The notes below the pieces were generated by a model. It had not been told where the DNA came from and did not search any database. It saw only the letters and a list, made by a program, of their open reading frames with translations. Source: Ewingella sp. CoE-038-23 (GTDB lineage: Bacteria > Pseudomonadota > Gammaproteobacteria > Enterobacterales > Enterobacteriaceae). Taken from it: DNA of 64,000 nucleotides. Made by a program: the position numbers and the translations under genes. Below are positions 27,883 to 37,162 of the stretch, piece after piece (the stretch's first letter is position 1; each line of letters begins with the position of its first letter). Location of the stretch: the NCBI RefSeq assembly GCF_040419245.1, contig NZ_JAZHOH010000001.1, forward strand, positions 3,596,001 to 3,660,000. Reading direction: 5' to 3'.

Positions 27883-29067
27883 ATGACTAATTCAACCAAG
27901 CACTCCCCTCTCACGCCGGGGCTGATCGTTCTTATGGCGATAGCCACGGGCCTGGCGGTCGCCAGTAACTACTATCCGCAACCCCTGCTGGAGACCATCG
28001 CACGCGCCTTTGGTCTGTCAGTCAATCAGGCCGGTTTTATCGTCACCATTGCCCAGCTCGGCTATGCCTTTGGCCTGATGTTTATCGTCCCGCTGGGGGA
28101 TATGTTCGAGCGCCGCAAACTGATCGTGGTGATGACCGCCCTCTCCGCCGTCGGGTTGTTTATCACCGCCATGGCCCCGACGCTGACCATTATGCTGATT
28201 GGTACCGCGCTGACCGGGCTGTTCTCGGTGGTGGCGCAGATTTTGGTGCCACTGGCCGCCACCCTGGCTGAACCGGCGAAACGCGGCAAAGTGGTCGGAT
28301 TGATTATGTCCGGCCTGCTGCTGGGTATCCTGCTGGCGCGAACCGTGGCGGGCGCGCTGGCGCAGCTCGGCGGCTGGCGTACCGTCTACTGGGTGGCCAG
28401 CGCCCTGATGCTGATTTTGGCGGTGATCCTTTGGCGTCGTCTGCCGACCCACAAACAGCACACCGACCTGAACTACGGCCAGCTGTTGAAATCCATTTTT
28501 AGCCTTTTCTTCAAAACGCCGGTGCTGCGTACCCGCGCGTTAATCGGCCTGTGCTCCTTCGCCAACTTCAGCATTTTGTGGACCTCCATGGCCTTCCTGC
28601 TGGCGGGCCCGGCCTATGGCTATTCCGAAGGAGTGATTGGGCTGTTCGGGCTGGTCGGCGCGGCGGGCGCACTGGCGGCGACCCGCGCCGGGCAGCTGGC
28701 AGATAAAGGCAAGGCGCAGTTGACCACCACTTACGGTTTGATTCTTATCTTGCTGTCATGGGCGGCTATCGCCTACGGCCAGCACTCGGTGGTCTCGTTG
28801 ATTATCGGCATTATCGTGCTGGATTTGGCAGCGCAGGGTGTGCACATCACCAACCAGAGCGTGATTTATAAGTCGATGCCGGAAGCGCGTAACCGCCTCA
28901 CCGCAGGTTACATGACCACCTATTTCATCGGCGGCGCGATAGGTTCTGTGTTGTCTGCTTCGGCCTATGAGTGGGCCGGATGGTATGGCGTTTCCGCCGC
29001 TGGCGTGGTGATGAGTACCCTAAACCTGCTGGTCTGGTGGTCGGGTTACAAGTACAAAATGGCCTGA
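27883..29067 (+). CDS. ygaY: YgaY-like MFS transporter
   Basis: A 394-residue, twelve-helix MFS protein at the ygaY position (after proX and before emrR in E. coli, where ygaY is usually a pseudogene). Features: ASNYYPQPLLETIARAFG, the loop GDMFERRKLIV between helices 2 and 3, and TAGYMTTYFIGGAIGS in the C-terminal half. Here the frame is intact. The start MTNSTKHS at 27883 precedes the first helix but has only a weak ribosome site. Substrate unknown; it is probably a small-molecule exporter controlled by the divergent LysR protein. Confidence 0.78.
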   Translation: MTNSTKHSPLTPGLIVLMAIATGLAVASNYYPQPLLETIARAFGLSVNQAGFIVTIAQLGYAFGLMFIVPLGDMFERRKLIVVMTALSAVGLFITAMAPTLTIMLIGTALTGLFSVVAQILVPLAATLAEPAKRGKVVGLIMSGLLLGILLARTVAGALAQLGGWRTVYWVASALMLILAVILWRRLPTHKQHTDLNYGQLLKSIFSLFFKTPVLRTRALIGLCSFANFSILWTSMAFLLAGPAYGYSEGVIGLFGLVGAAGALAATRAGQLADKGKAQLTTTYGLILILLSWAAIAYGQHSVVSLIIGIIVLDLAAQGVHITNQSVIYKSMPEARNRLTAGYMTTYFIGGAIGSVLSASAYEWAGWYGVSAAGVVMSTLNLLVWWSGYKYKMA

Positions 29068-29637
29068 GACCCAGACGGGCTAAGCCTTGATAAAAACTGA
29101 CAAACGGGGGCAATCATCACGCCCCCTGATTAGCATGCAAATAATAATGATGGAAATTTATTTTCCTCCGAGGGTGTTATCACTACAGACAGTCTGGTAA
29201 TGTTTGCCCTATAAATTATTCATGAACGATATACATCGTTGACGCCGCACCGACTGTCCTATGCAAACCCACAGAGTCTTAAAGACGACACTTACCCCGC
29301 ATGAATCTATGTTCAAGCTGGGAATGGTTGACGGTCCGCCCATCACTATTGGTCATCTCCCTTTCGCATTCCTTTTTGGCTTTGGCGTCTTATTGATGCC
29401 CGCTAACTCGCGCCTTTTGGCACTGTTTTCATCGGGCAGGCGTTTAATTTCTGGCTTCTGGCAGGCAGAAAAACATTCGTTGGCTGAGGCGCCATTTGGC
29501 CAGCGAAACGTATTACCTTTCGAATAATTCACCGGAGTTATGAATCACACTTATTGCTAAAGCTTTGGTGATTCCTGACATTGATATTACTAATTACGAT
29601 CGTTACTATGTCAACCGTAACTAATGAGGCTTCTCAT
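29068..29637. other. Gene-free stretch between ygaY and emrR
   Basis: About 570 bases. Contents: a GGGGGC/GCCCCC hairpin (near 29104-29126) that may end ygaY; a perfect CAGAC-A-GTCTG dyad at 29186; an AACGAT/ATCGTT dyad at 29225; an 88-codon open frame at 29261-29527 without ribosome site; and AT-rich repeats TTACTAATTACGATCGTTACTA (near 29585) just before emrR, which may belong to its promoter or to EmrR autoregulation. In E. coli ygaZ and ygaH occupy this gap; they are absent here. Confidence 0.5.
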
Positions 29638-30159
29638 ATGGACAGCTCGTTCGCGCCAATTGAAAACATGTTAAATATCCGCGCCAAGAAACAGAAAGAT
29701 TTCCCTTATCAGGAAATTTTGCTGACTCGGTTGTCGATGCACATGCAAAGTAAATTGTTAGAAAATCGCAATAAGATGCTGAAAGCACAGGGTATTAATG
29801 AAACGCTGTTTATGGCGCTTCTGACTCTGGATGCTCAGGAGAGCCACAGCATTCAGCCTTCAGAGCTGAGTTCCGCACTGGGTTCTTCGCGTACCAACGC
29901 CACCCGTATTGCCGATGAACTGGAGAAGCGCGGCTGGATTGAGCGCCGTGAGAGCGATAATGACCGTCGATGCCTGCATTTGCATTTAACGACGGATGGC
30001 GAAGCTTTCATCCAGAAGGTGTTACCGCCTCAACATAAGTGCCTGCATTTCCTTTGGTCGACTCTTGATGCTGATGAACAAAAGCAGTTGGAAATCCTGA
30101 CTCGCAAATTGTTAACCCGCCTCGATCAGATGGATGTCACCGCGACACAATTTTTCTAA
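29638..30159 (+). CDS. emrR: MarR-family repressor EmrR (MprA)
   Basis: A 173-residue MarR-type repressor of the emr efflux operon, which senses hydrophobic uncouplers and antibiotics. It is very close to E. coli Emr[13 protein letters not shown] opening, [19 protein letters not shown], and the winged-helix region [20 protein letters not shown] and ESDNDRRC. The start at 29638 matches E. coli, with GAGG about nine bases upstream; an earlier in-frame start at 29581 is not used. It is the first gene of the operon, 22 bases from the outer-membrane channel gene. Confidence 0.95.
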   Translation: MDSSFAPIENMLNIRAKKQKDFPYQEILLTRLSMHMQSKLLENRNKMLKAQGINETLFMALLTLDAQESHSIQPSELSSALGSSRTNATRIADELEKRGWIERRESDNDRRCLHLHLTTDGEAFIQKVLPPQHKCLHFLWSTLDADEQKQLEILTRKLLTRLDQMDVTATQFF

Positions 30160-30181
30160 TTTCTGTTCAGGTAAACCACAC

Positions 30182-31636
30182 ATGTCACTCCAAGCCAGCT
30201 GGAGACTCACGCCGCTGTTCGCCGTTCTGTTATTGGCGGGCTGCGCCTCCAGCGATAACCTCGCTCCGCAGTCAACCTTGCTGGATACCCAGCAGTTGAA
30301 ACTGGCACAACCGAAAGTCAGTTCAATGGCGATCAGTCCGCAATGGTGGCGCAGTCTTAACGACCCGCAACTTGATGCCCTGATGACAACGACATTGCAA
30401 AATTCGCCGTCACTGCGTCAGGCCGCGGCTCGGGTCCGCGAAGCGCAAAGCATCCTTGGAGGAGCCCACGCGGCGCAGACCCCGAATATTGATGCTACGG
30501 CTTCCCGGCGTCGCGAACGTATTTCAAAAAATACCATCCCGCCTTTCCTGACCAGCTACCCGTCAGCGCCTATCTATGACACCAGTAACGCGCTCGGGCT
30601 GAACTTCAACTATGAGCTGGACTGGTGGGGCAAGTTCCAAAATCAGGTCAATGCTGCCAAAGCGCAGGTTGACTCCGCGCGCGCCGAGCAGGCTCAGGCC
30701 GCGCTTAATCTGACCAGCTCCGTCGCCTCTGCCTACTATCAGTTGCAGGCGAATCTGGCGGTGCAGAAAGTCTTGAAACAGGAAGTCGACAACAATCAGC
30801 GTCTGGCCGATTTGCGTAAAGCGCAGTATCAGGCAGGGATCTACGGCGTGGACGTGCCGCAGCAGATTCAGGCTCAGGCCGACAGCGCCAAACAGCAGCT
30901 GATTGAGTCGCAATCCCAGATTGATCAACTGAAACACCAGTTGGCGGCCCTTGCGGGGCAAGGTCCTGACGCGATGAACAATCTGCGCGAAGTGCCGCTT
31001 CCTGCCGACGATGCTATCTCGCCGAAGGGTGAATTGACGCTCGACTTGCTGGGTAAACGCCCGGATATCGCCGCGCAGCGCTCGCTGGTTGAGTCCTATT
31101 TGCAGACCGTCAAAGCCACCAAGAAAGAGTTCTACCCGAGCCTGACCATCAGCGCCTTCGCCGGATTGAACACCACTGATTTTGGCGGCACGCACCCGAA
31201 CCTGTTAGAGGCGGCGAGCAAGGCGTGGAACATCACACCGGCCCTCTCCCTGCCTATCTTCCACGGCGGCGAGTTGCGTTCCCAGTTAGCCGGAGACTCC
31301 GCGCGCTACGACGAGGCCGTTGAGTCTTACAACCAGACCATCCTGACCGCCGTCCAGCAAACTGCCGATGCCATGACCGTGGCGCAAAGCAGCGCGGCTC
31401 AGTTGCAACAAGCCTCTTCCGCCGTGAAGTCGATTGAAGATGTCTATCGGGTGGCAGATGCGCGTTATAAAGCCGGGGTGATTGGCCGCGATGAGCTGCT
31501 AACCGGCCAGTCCGCCTTGTTGCAGCAGCAACAGACGCAGTTGAATGCCAGCAGTAATTTGTTGCAGGCGAAAATCAGTCTAATTCGCGAGCTCGGCGGC
31601 GGCTATCAGGCCCCGGCAGCGGAAAAAAACCAATAA
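30182..31636 (+). CDS. NodT-family outer-membrane efflux lipoprotein in the emr operon
   Basis: A 484-residue outer-membrane factor of the NodT/OprM type. The lipobox is LLLAGC (Cys near residue 21), so it is an acylated outer-membrane lipoprotein. Two OEP repeats follow, with long helices (ARVREAQSILGG, ASAYYQLQANLAV) and family motifs ELDWWGKF and LGKRPDI, then YPSLTISAFAG. The start MSLQASWRL at 30182 follows AGGTAA. E. coli EmrAB uses the unlinked TolC. Here a dedicated channel gene lies between emrR and emrA, so the operon encodes a whole tripartite pump. Confidence 0.88.
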   Translation: MSLQASWRLTPLFAVLLLAGCASSDNLAPQSTLLDTQQLKLAQPKVSSMAISPQWWRSLNDPQLDALMTTTLQNSPSLRQAAARVREAQSILGGAHAAQTPNIDATASRRRERISKNTIPPFLTSYPSAPIYDTSNALGLNFNYELDWWGKFQNQVNAAKAQVDSARAEQAQAALNLTSSVASAYYQLQANLAVQKVLKQEVDNNQRLADLRKAQYQAGIYGVDVPQQIQAQADSAKQQLIESQSQIDQLKHQLAALAGQGPDAMNNLREVPLPADDAISPKGELTLDLLGKRPDIAAQRSLVESYLQTVKATKKEFYPSLTISAFAGLNTTDFGGTHPNLLEAASKAWNITPALSLPIFHGGELRSQLAGDSARYDEAVESYNQTILTAVQQTADAMTVAQSSAAQLQQASSAVKSIEDVYRVADARYKAGVIGRDELLTGQSALLQQQQTQLNASSNLLQAKISLIRELGGGYQAPAAEKNQ

Positions 31637-31665
31637 TAAAAACCTAAGCGTGGATGGAGAAAACC

Positions 31666-32862
31666 ATGAGCGATAATGCGGGCATTCAGTCAACGCCTCC
31701 GCAGGAGCCGGTTGCGACTAAGCAGCCACACAACAAAAAGAAATCACGCAAAATTGCCTTGCTGTTCTTAACGGGGGTATTTGTCATCATCGCCATCGCC
31801 TATCTGATTTACTGGCTGCTGGTGCTGCGTCATTTCCAAAGTACCGATGACGCCTACGTCGCCGGTAATCAGGTGCAGATCATGGCTCAGGTGTCGGGCA
31901 GCGTGACCGACGTGAACTTTGATAGCACCGACTACGTCAAGAAAGGCGATACGCTGGTTGTCCTCGACCCAACCGACGCCCAACAGGCTTTCGAGCGCGC
32001 CAAAACCGCGCTGGCCAATAGCGTGCGCCAAACGCACCAGTCGATCATCAATGGCCGTCAATATCAGGCTAACGTGGCGTTGCGCCAGACCCAGCTGAAA
32101 CAGGCTGAAGCTGACCTGAAACGCCGCGTGGTGCTGGGAAACGTGGATGCGATTGGCCGCGAAGAGCTGCAACATGCCCATGATGCCGTCGACACCGCCA
32201 AAGCCCAGCTCGACGTGGCCGTGCAACAGTACAACGCCAATCAGGCGATGATCCTGAACACCCCGGTTGATAAACAGCCGCAGGTATTACAGGCCGCCGC
32301 GCAGGTTCGCGATGCCTGGCTATCCCTGCAACGTACTAAGGTGGTCAGCCCAATCGACGGTCTGGTTTCACGCCGTACGGTACAGGTAGGTCAGCAAATC
32401 ACCCCAGGAACCGCGCTGATGGCAGTAGTTCCCGCCAATCACGTGTGGGTGGATGCTAACTTCAAAGAGACTCAGTTGGCGAACATGCGTATCGGCCAAT
32501 CCGCTACCGTGGTCAGCGATATGTACGGCGACGACGTGACCTATAAAGGCAAAGTGGTCGGGATGGATATGGGTACCGGCGGCGCGTTCTCCCTGCTGCC
32601 TGCTCAGAACGCCACCGGTAACTGGATCAAAGTGGTTCAGCGCCTGCCTGTGCGTATTCAGCTCGACGACGAACAAGTGGCGAAGCACCCGCTGCGCATT
32701 GGCTTGTCCACGCTGGTGACGGTCGATACTCAAGACCTGAATGGCCTGGTGCTGGCTGATAAAGTGCGTACCGAACCTCTGTATCAGACCACCGCGCTAA
32801 CGCTGGATCTGGCACCGGTTAACGCCATTATTGCTGATGTGATCAACGCCAATGCTGGCTAA
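31666..32862 (+). CDS. emrA: Membrane-fusion protein EmrA
   Basis: A 398-residue periplasmic adaptor (E. coli: 390) linking EmrB to an outer-membrane channel. It has one membrane helix (about residues 31-55), then STDDAYVAGNQVQIM, lipoyl and hairpin halves, and DANFKETQLANMRIGQ. NATGNWIKVVQRLPVRIQLD is characteristic of EmrA. The ATG at 31666 follows GGAG and matches the E. coli start; an upstream ATG at 31654 is an alternative. It follows the outer-membrane channel gene by 29 bases and is followed by emrB. Confidence 0.95.
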   Translation: MSDNAGIQSTPPQEPVATKQPHNKKKSRKIALLFLTGVFVIIAIAYLIYWLLVLRHFQSTDDAYVAGNQVQIMAQVSGSVTDVNFDSTDYVKKGDTLVVLDPTDAQQAFERAKTALANSVRQTHQSIINGRQYQANVALRQTQLKQAEADLKRRVVLGNVDAIGREELQHAHDAVDTAKAQLDVAVQQYNANQAMILNTPVDKQPQVLQAAAQVRDAWLSLQRTKVVSPIDGLVSRRTVQVGQQITPGTALMAVVPANHVWVDANFKETQLANMRIGQSATVVSDMYGDDVTYKGKVVGMDMGTGGAFSLLPAQNATGNWIKVVQRLPVRIQLDDEQVAKHPLRIGLSTLVTVDTQDLNGLVLADKVRTEPLYQTTALTLDLAPVNAIIADVINANAG

Positions 32863-32879
32863 CGGCTTCGGAGGCCAAC

Positions 32880-34424
32880 GTGGATAAGAAACCATTAGTC
32901 GGCGCGCCGTTAGCCTGGATGACGGTGGCGCTGTCGATGGCCACGTTTATGCAGGTGCTGGACTCCACCATCGCCAACGTGGCTATTCCGACCATTGCCG
33001 GCAACCTCGGTGCCTCGAACTCGCAGGGCACCTGGGTTATCACCTCGTTCGGGGTGGCTAACGCCATCTCGATCCCCATCACCGGCTGGCTGGCGAAACG
33101 CATCGGCGAGGTCAAACTGTTCCTGTGGTCTACGGTACTGTTTGCTTTCGCATCTTGGCTGTGCGGCATGTCCAACAGTCTGGAAATGTTGATCTTCTTC
33201 CGTGTGGTGCAGGGCGTGGTGGCAGGTCCACTGATCCCGCTATCGCAAAGTCTATTGCTGAATAACTATCCTCCGGCCAAGCGAAGTACCGCCTTAGCGC
33301 TATGGTCGATGACGGTGATCGTGGCGCCCATTTGCGGCCCGATCCTCGGCGGTTATATCAGTGATAACTACCATTGGGGTTGGATCTTCTTTATCAACGT
33401 GCCGATCGGTATCGCCGTGGTGGCCTTGACGCTGAAAACCCTTAAAGGGCGCGAAACGGCAACGCAGATCCGGCCGATCGACAGCGTCGGGCTAGTGCTG
33501 CTGGTGCTGGGGATCGGCTGCTTGCAGGTGATGCTCGACCGGGGCAAAGAGCTGGACTGGTTTAACTCCACGGAAATTATCGTGCTGGCCGCCGTGGCGG
33601 TGGTGGCGCTCTGCTTCCTGGTGGTCTGGGAGTTGACCGACGACCACCCGATAGTCGACCTGTCGCTGTTCAAGTCGCGAAACTTCACCATCGGCGTGCT
33701 CTGTATCAGTCTGGCTTACATGCTCTACTTCGGCGCAATTGTTCTGCTGCCGCAGCTACTGCAAGAGGTCTATGGGTATACCGCGACCTGGGCGGGCCTG
33801 GCGTCAGCGCCGGTGGGGATATTGCCAGTAGTGATGTCGCCGATCATTGGCCGCTTCGCCCACAGGCTGGACATGCGTAAGCTGATCACCTTCAGCTTTA
33901 TCATGTACGCGGTGTGCTTCTACTGGCGTGCTTACACCTTCGAGCCGGGCATGGACTTTGGCGCTTCGGCGTGGCCGCAGTTTATTCAGGGCTTCGCCGT
34001 CGGCTGCTTCTTTATGCCGCTGACCACCATTATTCTGTCCGGCCTGCCGCCAGAACGCATGGCGGCGGCATCCAGCTTGTCGAACTTTATTCGTACGCTG
34101 GCCGGCTCGATTGGTACCTCGGTCACCACCACCATGTGGGCTAATCGCGAGTCGCTGCACCACGCGCACCTGACTGAAAACATCACGCCGTTCAACCCAG
34201 AGGCGCAGCAGACCTATCAGCAGTTAGAAGGGATGGGAATGAGCCACCAGCAGGCGTCGGGTTGGATTGCGCGGGAGATAACCAATCAGGGGCTGATCAT
34301 CTCGGCTAATGAAATTTTCTGGCTATCCGGCGGAGCCTTCTTGATATTGCTGGTCTTAATCTGGTTTGCCCGACCTCCGTTTGGCGGTGCGGGTGGCAGC
34401 AAGGACGGCGGCGGTGCGCACTAA
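32880..34424 (+). CDS. emrB: Multidrug MFS exporter EmrB (DHA2, 14 helices)
   Basis: A 514-residue DHA2-family proton antiporter (E. coli EmrB: 512). MATFMQVLDSTIANVAIPTI is the DHA2 motif C1 region, and LLNNYPPAKRS and GPILGGYISDNYHWGWIFF are nearly identical to E. coli. Fourteen helices are predicted. The start is GTG at 32880 with GGAGG seven bases upstream. It exports hydrophobic uncouplers and quinolone-like drugs with EmrA. The C-terminus has a glycine-rich tail (GGAGGSKDGGGAH). A strong terminator follows. Confidence 0.95.
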   Translation: MDKKPLVGAPLAWMTVALSMATFMQVLDSTIANVAIPTIAGNLGASNSQGTWVITSFGVANAISIPITGWLAKRIGEVKLFLWSTVLFAFASWLCGMSNSLEMLIFFRVVQGVVAGPLIPLSQSLLLNNYPPAKRSTALALWSMTVIVAPICGPILGGYISDNYHWGWIFFINVPIGIAVVALTLKTLKGRETATQIRPIDSVGLVLLVLGIGCLQVMLDRGKELDWFNSTEIIVLAAVAVVALCFLVVWELTDDHPIVDLSLFKSRNFTIGVLCISLAYMLYFGAIVLLPQLLQEVYGYTATWAGLASAPVGILPVVMSPIIGRFAHRLDMRKLITFSFIMYAVCFYWRAYTFEPGMDFGASAWPQFIQGFAVGCFFMPLTTIILSGLPPERMAAASSLSNFIRTLAGSIGTSVTTTMWANRESLHHAHLTENITPFNPEAQQTYQQLEGMGMSHQQASGWIAREITNQGLIISANEIFWLSGGAFLILLVLIWFARPPFGGAGGSKDGGGAH

Positions 34425-34454
34425 ACCGCTGACTGAACAGGCTTTTCGCCAAAC

Positions 34455-34483
34455 AAAAAGGACGCCCTGAGGCGTCCTTTTTT
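34455..34483. terminator. Terminator shared by emrB and yfiF
   Basis: Stem AAAAAGGACGCC/GGCGTCCTTTTT with loop CTGA; an A-run on the left and a T-run on the right make it usable from both sides. It lies at the junction of two E. coli neighbourhoods. Confidence 0.9.
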
Positions 34484-34513
34484 CATGCTTAAAGCAGCGG
34501 GATCTGGCGGGGA

Positions 34514-35647
34514 TTAACCCTGATTCTGACGCCACCAGTCGGCCAGCAAGATGCCGGTCGCGACAGATACGTTCAGACTTTCCACTTTACCGGTACCACC
34601 GATAGAGATGTTGATGTCACCCTGCTGCCAGGCGCTGTCGGACAGGCCGTCGCTCTCTTCCCCCAGAACCAACACAATTTTGGCTGGCAGTTCGGCTTTG
34701 CCGAGCGCGGTGCCTTTGTGGCTGGAGGTGGTGACGATGGTGTAACCCGCTTTACGGAAGCTGGCCAGCACGTCGAGGAAGTTGTCAGCGCTGATGGCTT
34801 TAACGTGTTCCGCGCCGCCTTCGGCAGTACGCACCGCAGCACCAGACTCCAGCAGAGCCGGGTCTTGAACCAGCAAACCTTTCACACCGAAGTGCGCGCA
34901 GCTACGCATAATGCCGCCAAGGTTGTGCGGATTACCGACGTTTTCCAGCGCCAGTACGCAATCTTTCGCCGGAGCCGTTTGCAGATAAGTGTCTGCATCC
35001 AAGCCCTGACGCTTTTTGATCAGGAAGCAAACCCCGCCGTGGTGCTCGGTGCCAGAAGCTTTCGCCAGCTCGTCATCTTCGACCACGTGGTAGGCTTTGC
35101 GATTCGCCGCCATCCAGCGCAGCGCTTCGCGGAAACGTGGCGTCACAGACTGCACGAACCAGGCGCGAACAATGGAGTCAGGACGGCTAGCGAACAGCGC
35201 CTGACAGGCGTTTTCGCCGTAGACACGGGTCTCTTCCTGACGCTGACGACGCAGCTGCTCTGGGTCGATAAAGCTTTTGCCGCTGATTCCGCCGTGATCC
35301 GGAGCTGACTCATCGTCTGGCGCGCGGGAAACGGTTTTCCACGGAGAAGAATACGGGCCGTCATCGTCACGCGTGGAACGCGCAGGACGAGGTGCATCAC
35401 GACCTGTACGCTGCGGGCGAGCATCGCCACGACGTGCGTCAGGACCGCGTGAATCACCACGGTTATCGCTGCTACGACGCTCATTGCGGCGGGCATCGTC
35501 TGGACGGGATCCTTGGCGAGGTTTATCGCCTGGACGTCCTTTATTGTTGGAAGGACGTTTATCGTTATTGCGGTTATCGCCGTCGTCGTCACTGCGGACG
35601 TACATCACTTTGACTTTGCCGTTTTTGCCACTGAATGAATCGTTCAT
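34514..35647 (-). CDS. yfiF: YfiF SpoU-family RNA methyltransferase with long disordered N-terminus
   Basis: A 377-residue SPOUT methyltransferase-like protein (E. coli YfiF: 345). Residues from about 15 to 115 are low complexity, rich in Arg, Asp and Asn. The C-terminal domain carries [20 protein letters not shown] (motif 1), [12 protein letters not shown] and IPMxG-like [20 protein letters not shown] (the knot motifs). The RNA target has not been established for the family with certainty. The ATG at 35647 has GGAGAGA upstream; a GTG at 35659 is in frame. It is divergent from trxC across 228 bases. Confidence 0.85.
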   Translation of the reverse strand: MNDSFSGKNGKVKVMYVRSDDDGDNRNNDKRPSNNKGRPGDKPRQGSRPDDARRNERRSSDNRGDSRGPDARRGDARPQRTGRDAPRPARSTRDDDGPYSSPWKTVSRAPDDESAPDHGGISGKSFIDPEQLRRQRQEETRVYGENACQALFASRPDSIVRAWFVQSVTPRFREALRWMAANRKAYHVVEDDELAKASGTEHHGGVCFLIKKRQGLDADTYLQTAPAKDCVLALENVGNPHNLGGIMRSCAHFGVKGLLVQDPALLESGAAVRTAEGGAEHVKAISADNFLDVLASFRKAGYTIVTTSSHKGTALGKAELPAKIVLVLGEESDGLSDSAWQQGDINISIGGTGKVESLNVSVATGILLADWWRQNQG

Positions 35648-35875
35648 TTCTCTCTCCACCTACGCGCAGGGCGCGAAGATTACCTGATGTCTGTGTGCTA
35701 AGCCACTTGCTTTGGACCAAAAGCTTAAAACTATCGTATTCATTGAATAAACCACGTTGTTCGCTCGCCCGCATCTCTCCATACTTACAACAAATAAGTA
35801 ACATATCAGCCCCGCGGTTACCGCTAACAGGTTCGGGTTGATCCGATCCCATTTGAGCAATACAGAGGCTATTTT

Positions 35876-36295
35876 ATGAATACGATTTGTCCATCATGTC
35901 AGGCCACTAATCGCCTGCCAGAGGATCGTATCAATGACGGCGCTAAGTGTGGCCGATGCGGCCATGCCCTATTTTCCGGCAGCGTGGTTCATGCAACTGC
36001 CAGTACGCTGGATAAATACCTGCAAGATGATCTGCCGGTGGTTATCGACTTCTGGGCCCCGTGGTGCGGCCCGTGCGTGAGCTTTGCGCCGATCTTCGAA
36101 GACGTCGCGCAGGAACGTGCCGGTAAAATCCGCTTCATTAAAGTCAATACTGAAGCCGAGCCGGAGCTGAGTGCGCGTTTTCGCATCCGCAGCATTCCTA
36201 CCATTATGGTATTCAATGAGGGCAAAATGGTCGACTCTCTGGGCGGTGCCATGCCCAAGACGCCTTTCAACAATTGGCTGAATGAATCATTGTAA
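35876..36295 (+). CDS. trxC: Thioredoxin 2
   Basis: A 139-residue zinc-containing thioredoxin. The N-terminal zinc motif uses Cys5-x-x-Cys8 and Cys25-x-x-Cys28, and the active site is WCGPC at 63-67 within [16 protein letters not shown]. It reduces ribonucleotide reductase, methionine sulfoxide reductase and other partners during oxidative stress and is under OxyR control in E. coli; I could not find a clear OxyR site in the 228-base upstream gap. GAGG precedes the ATG. The order yfiF-trxC-tapT is as in E. coli. Confidence 0.95.
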   Translation: MNTICPSCQATNRLPEDRINDGAKCGRCGHALFSGSVVHATASTLDKYLQDDLPVVIDFWAPWCGPCVSFAPIFEDVAQERAGKIRFIKVNTEAEPELSARFRIRSIPTIMVFNEGKMVDSLGGAMPKTPFNNWLNESL

Positions 36296-36425
36296 CGCAT
36301 AAGTCAGAATTAAGCCCTGACCAATGGCCTGCTTGATGCGGGCCATTGGTTTTTATGCTGACAAGAACCTACCACTTGCGGGCAACGGCGATTAGAATAG
36401 CCGGTTTTCCACCCGCGGAATGCTT

Positions 36426-37130
36426 ATGTCAGACAATGCCGTTCTTCGCCTGCGTGCGCAGCGTTTAGCTCAATCTACTCGTCCCTTTCTGGCGCGCGGC
36501 TCGCGGGCTATTCGCTGCCAGTCCTGCCTGCTGCCGAAACGCAATTGCATCTGCGCCACGCGGGAGATTCATCAGGCCACCAGCCGCTTCTGCTTGGTGA
36601 TGTTCGACACCGAACCCATGAAGCCGAGCAATACCGGGCGGCTGATCGCTGACGTGCTGCCTGATACCCAAGCCTTTATGTGGTCGCGCACTGAAACCGA
36701 TCCGGCTTTACTGGAAGCCATTGCTGACCCAATGCGTCAGGCTTACGTAGTGTTCCCGGCCTCTTTCGCCCAGCCTCCGCGCCAGGTCTTTACTGAAATT
36801 CCGGCAGACAGCAAGCCGCCGCTGTTTATCATGCTCGATGGCACCTGGACCGAAGCCCGCAAGATGTTCCGCAAAAGCCCTTATCTGGATAACCTGCCGG
36901 TGTTCTCGCTCGATGTGAGTGCTAGCTCCGACTACATCCTGCGCGAAGCCTCGCGCCCGGAACTGCACTGCACGGTAGAAGTGGCAGCCGCAGCACTTGA
37001 AAAAGCCGGAGATCTGGCCGCCTCGGCTGGCCTTTCGCGCCACTTTACCCACTTCCGCACCCAATATTTAGCCGGAAAACCTCATCATCCGGTGCACCAA
37101 CTCACAGCAAAAGAACCGGAAAGCTTCTAG
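36426..37130 (+). CDS. tapT: tRNA-uridine aminocarboxypropyltransferase TapT (YfiP)
   Basis: A 234-residue DTW-domain protein that adds the acp group of SAM to uridine 47 of tRNAs (acp3U47). Four Cys of a zinc-binding knuckle are at the N-terminus (RCQSCLLPKRNCIC), and the DTW-domain motifs are DTEPMKPSNTGRLI, FIMLDGTWTEARKM and SPYLDNLP. The ATG at 36426 gives a length close to E. coli YfiP (232); an ATG six bases upstream is also in frame. It probably forms a unit with patZ, which starts 32 bases later. Confidence 0.93.
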   Translation: MSDNAVLRLRAQRLAQSTRPFLARGSRAIRCQSCLLPKRNCICATREIHQATSRFCLVMFDTEPMKPSNTGRLIADVLPDTQAFMWSRTETDPALLEAIADPMRQAYVVFPASFAQPPRQVFTEIPADSKPPLFIMLDGTWTEARKMFRKSPYLDNLPVFSLDVSASSDYILREASRPELHCTVEVAAAALEKAGDLAASAGLSRHFTHFRTQYLAGKPHHPVHQLTAKEPESF

Positions 37131-37162
37131 AATCAAAAGCATCACGGATTTGAGGAAAGAGA

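Noticed and set aside
29261..29527. An 88-codon plus-strand frame between ygaY and emrR
   Set aside because: No ribosome site, no recognisable family, and mixed composition. It may be chance; kept only as part of the gene-free stretch.
35648..35875. Search for an OxyR site before trxC
   Set aside because: No convincing ATAG/CTAT spaced pattern was found, although trxC is an OxyR target in E. coli.
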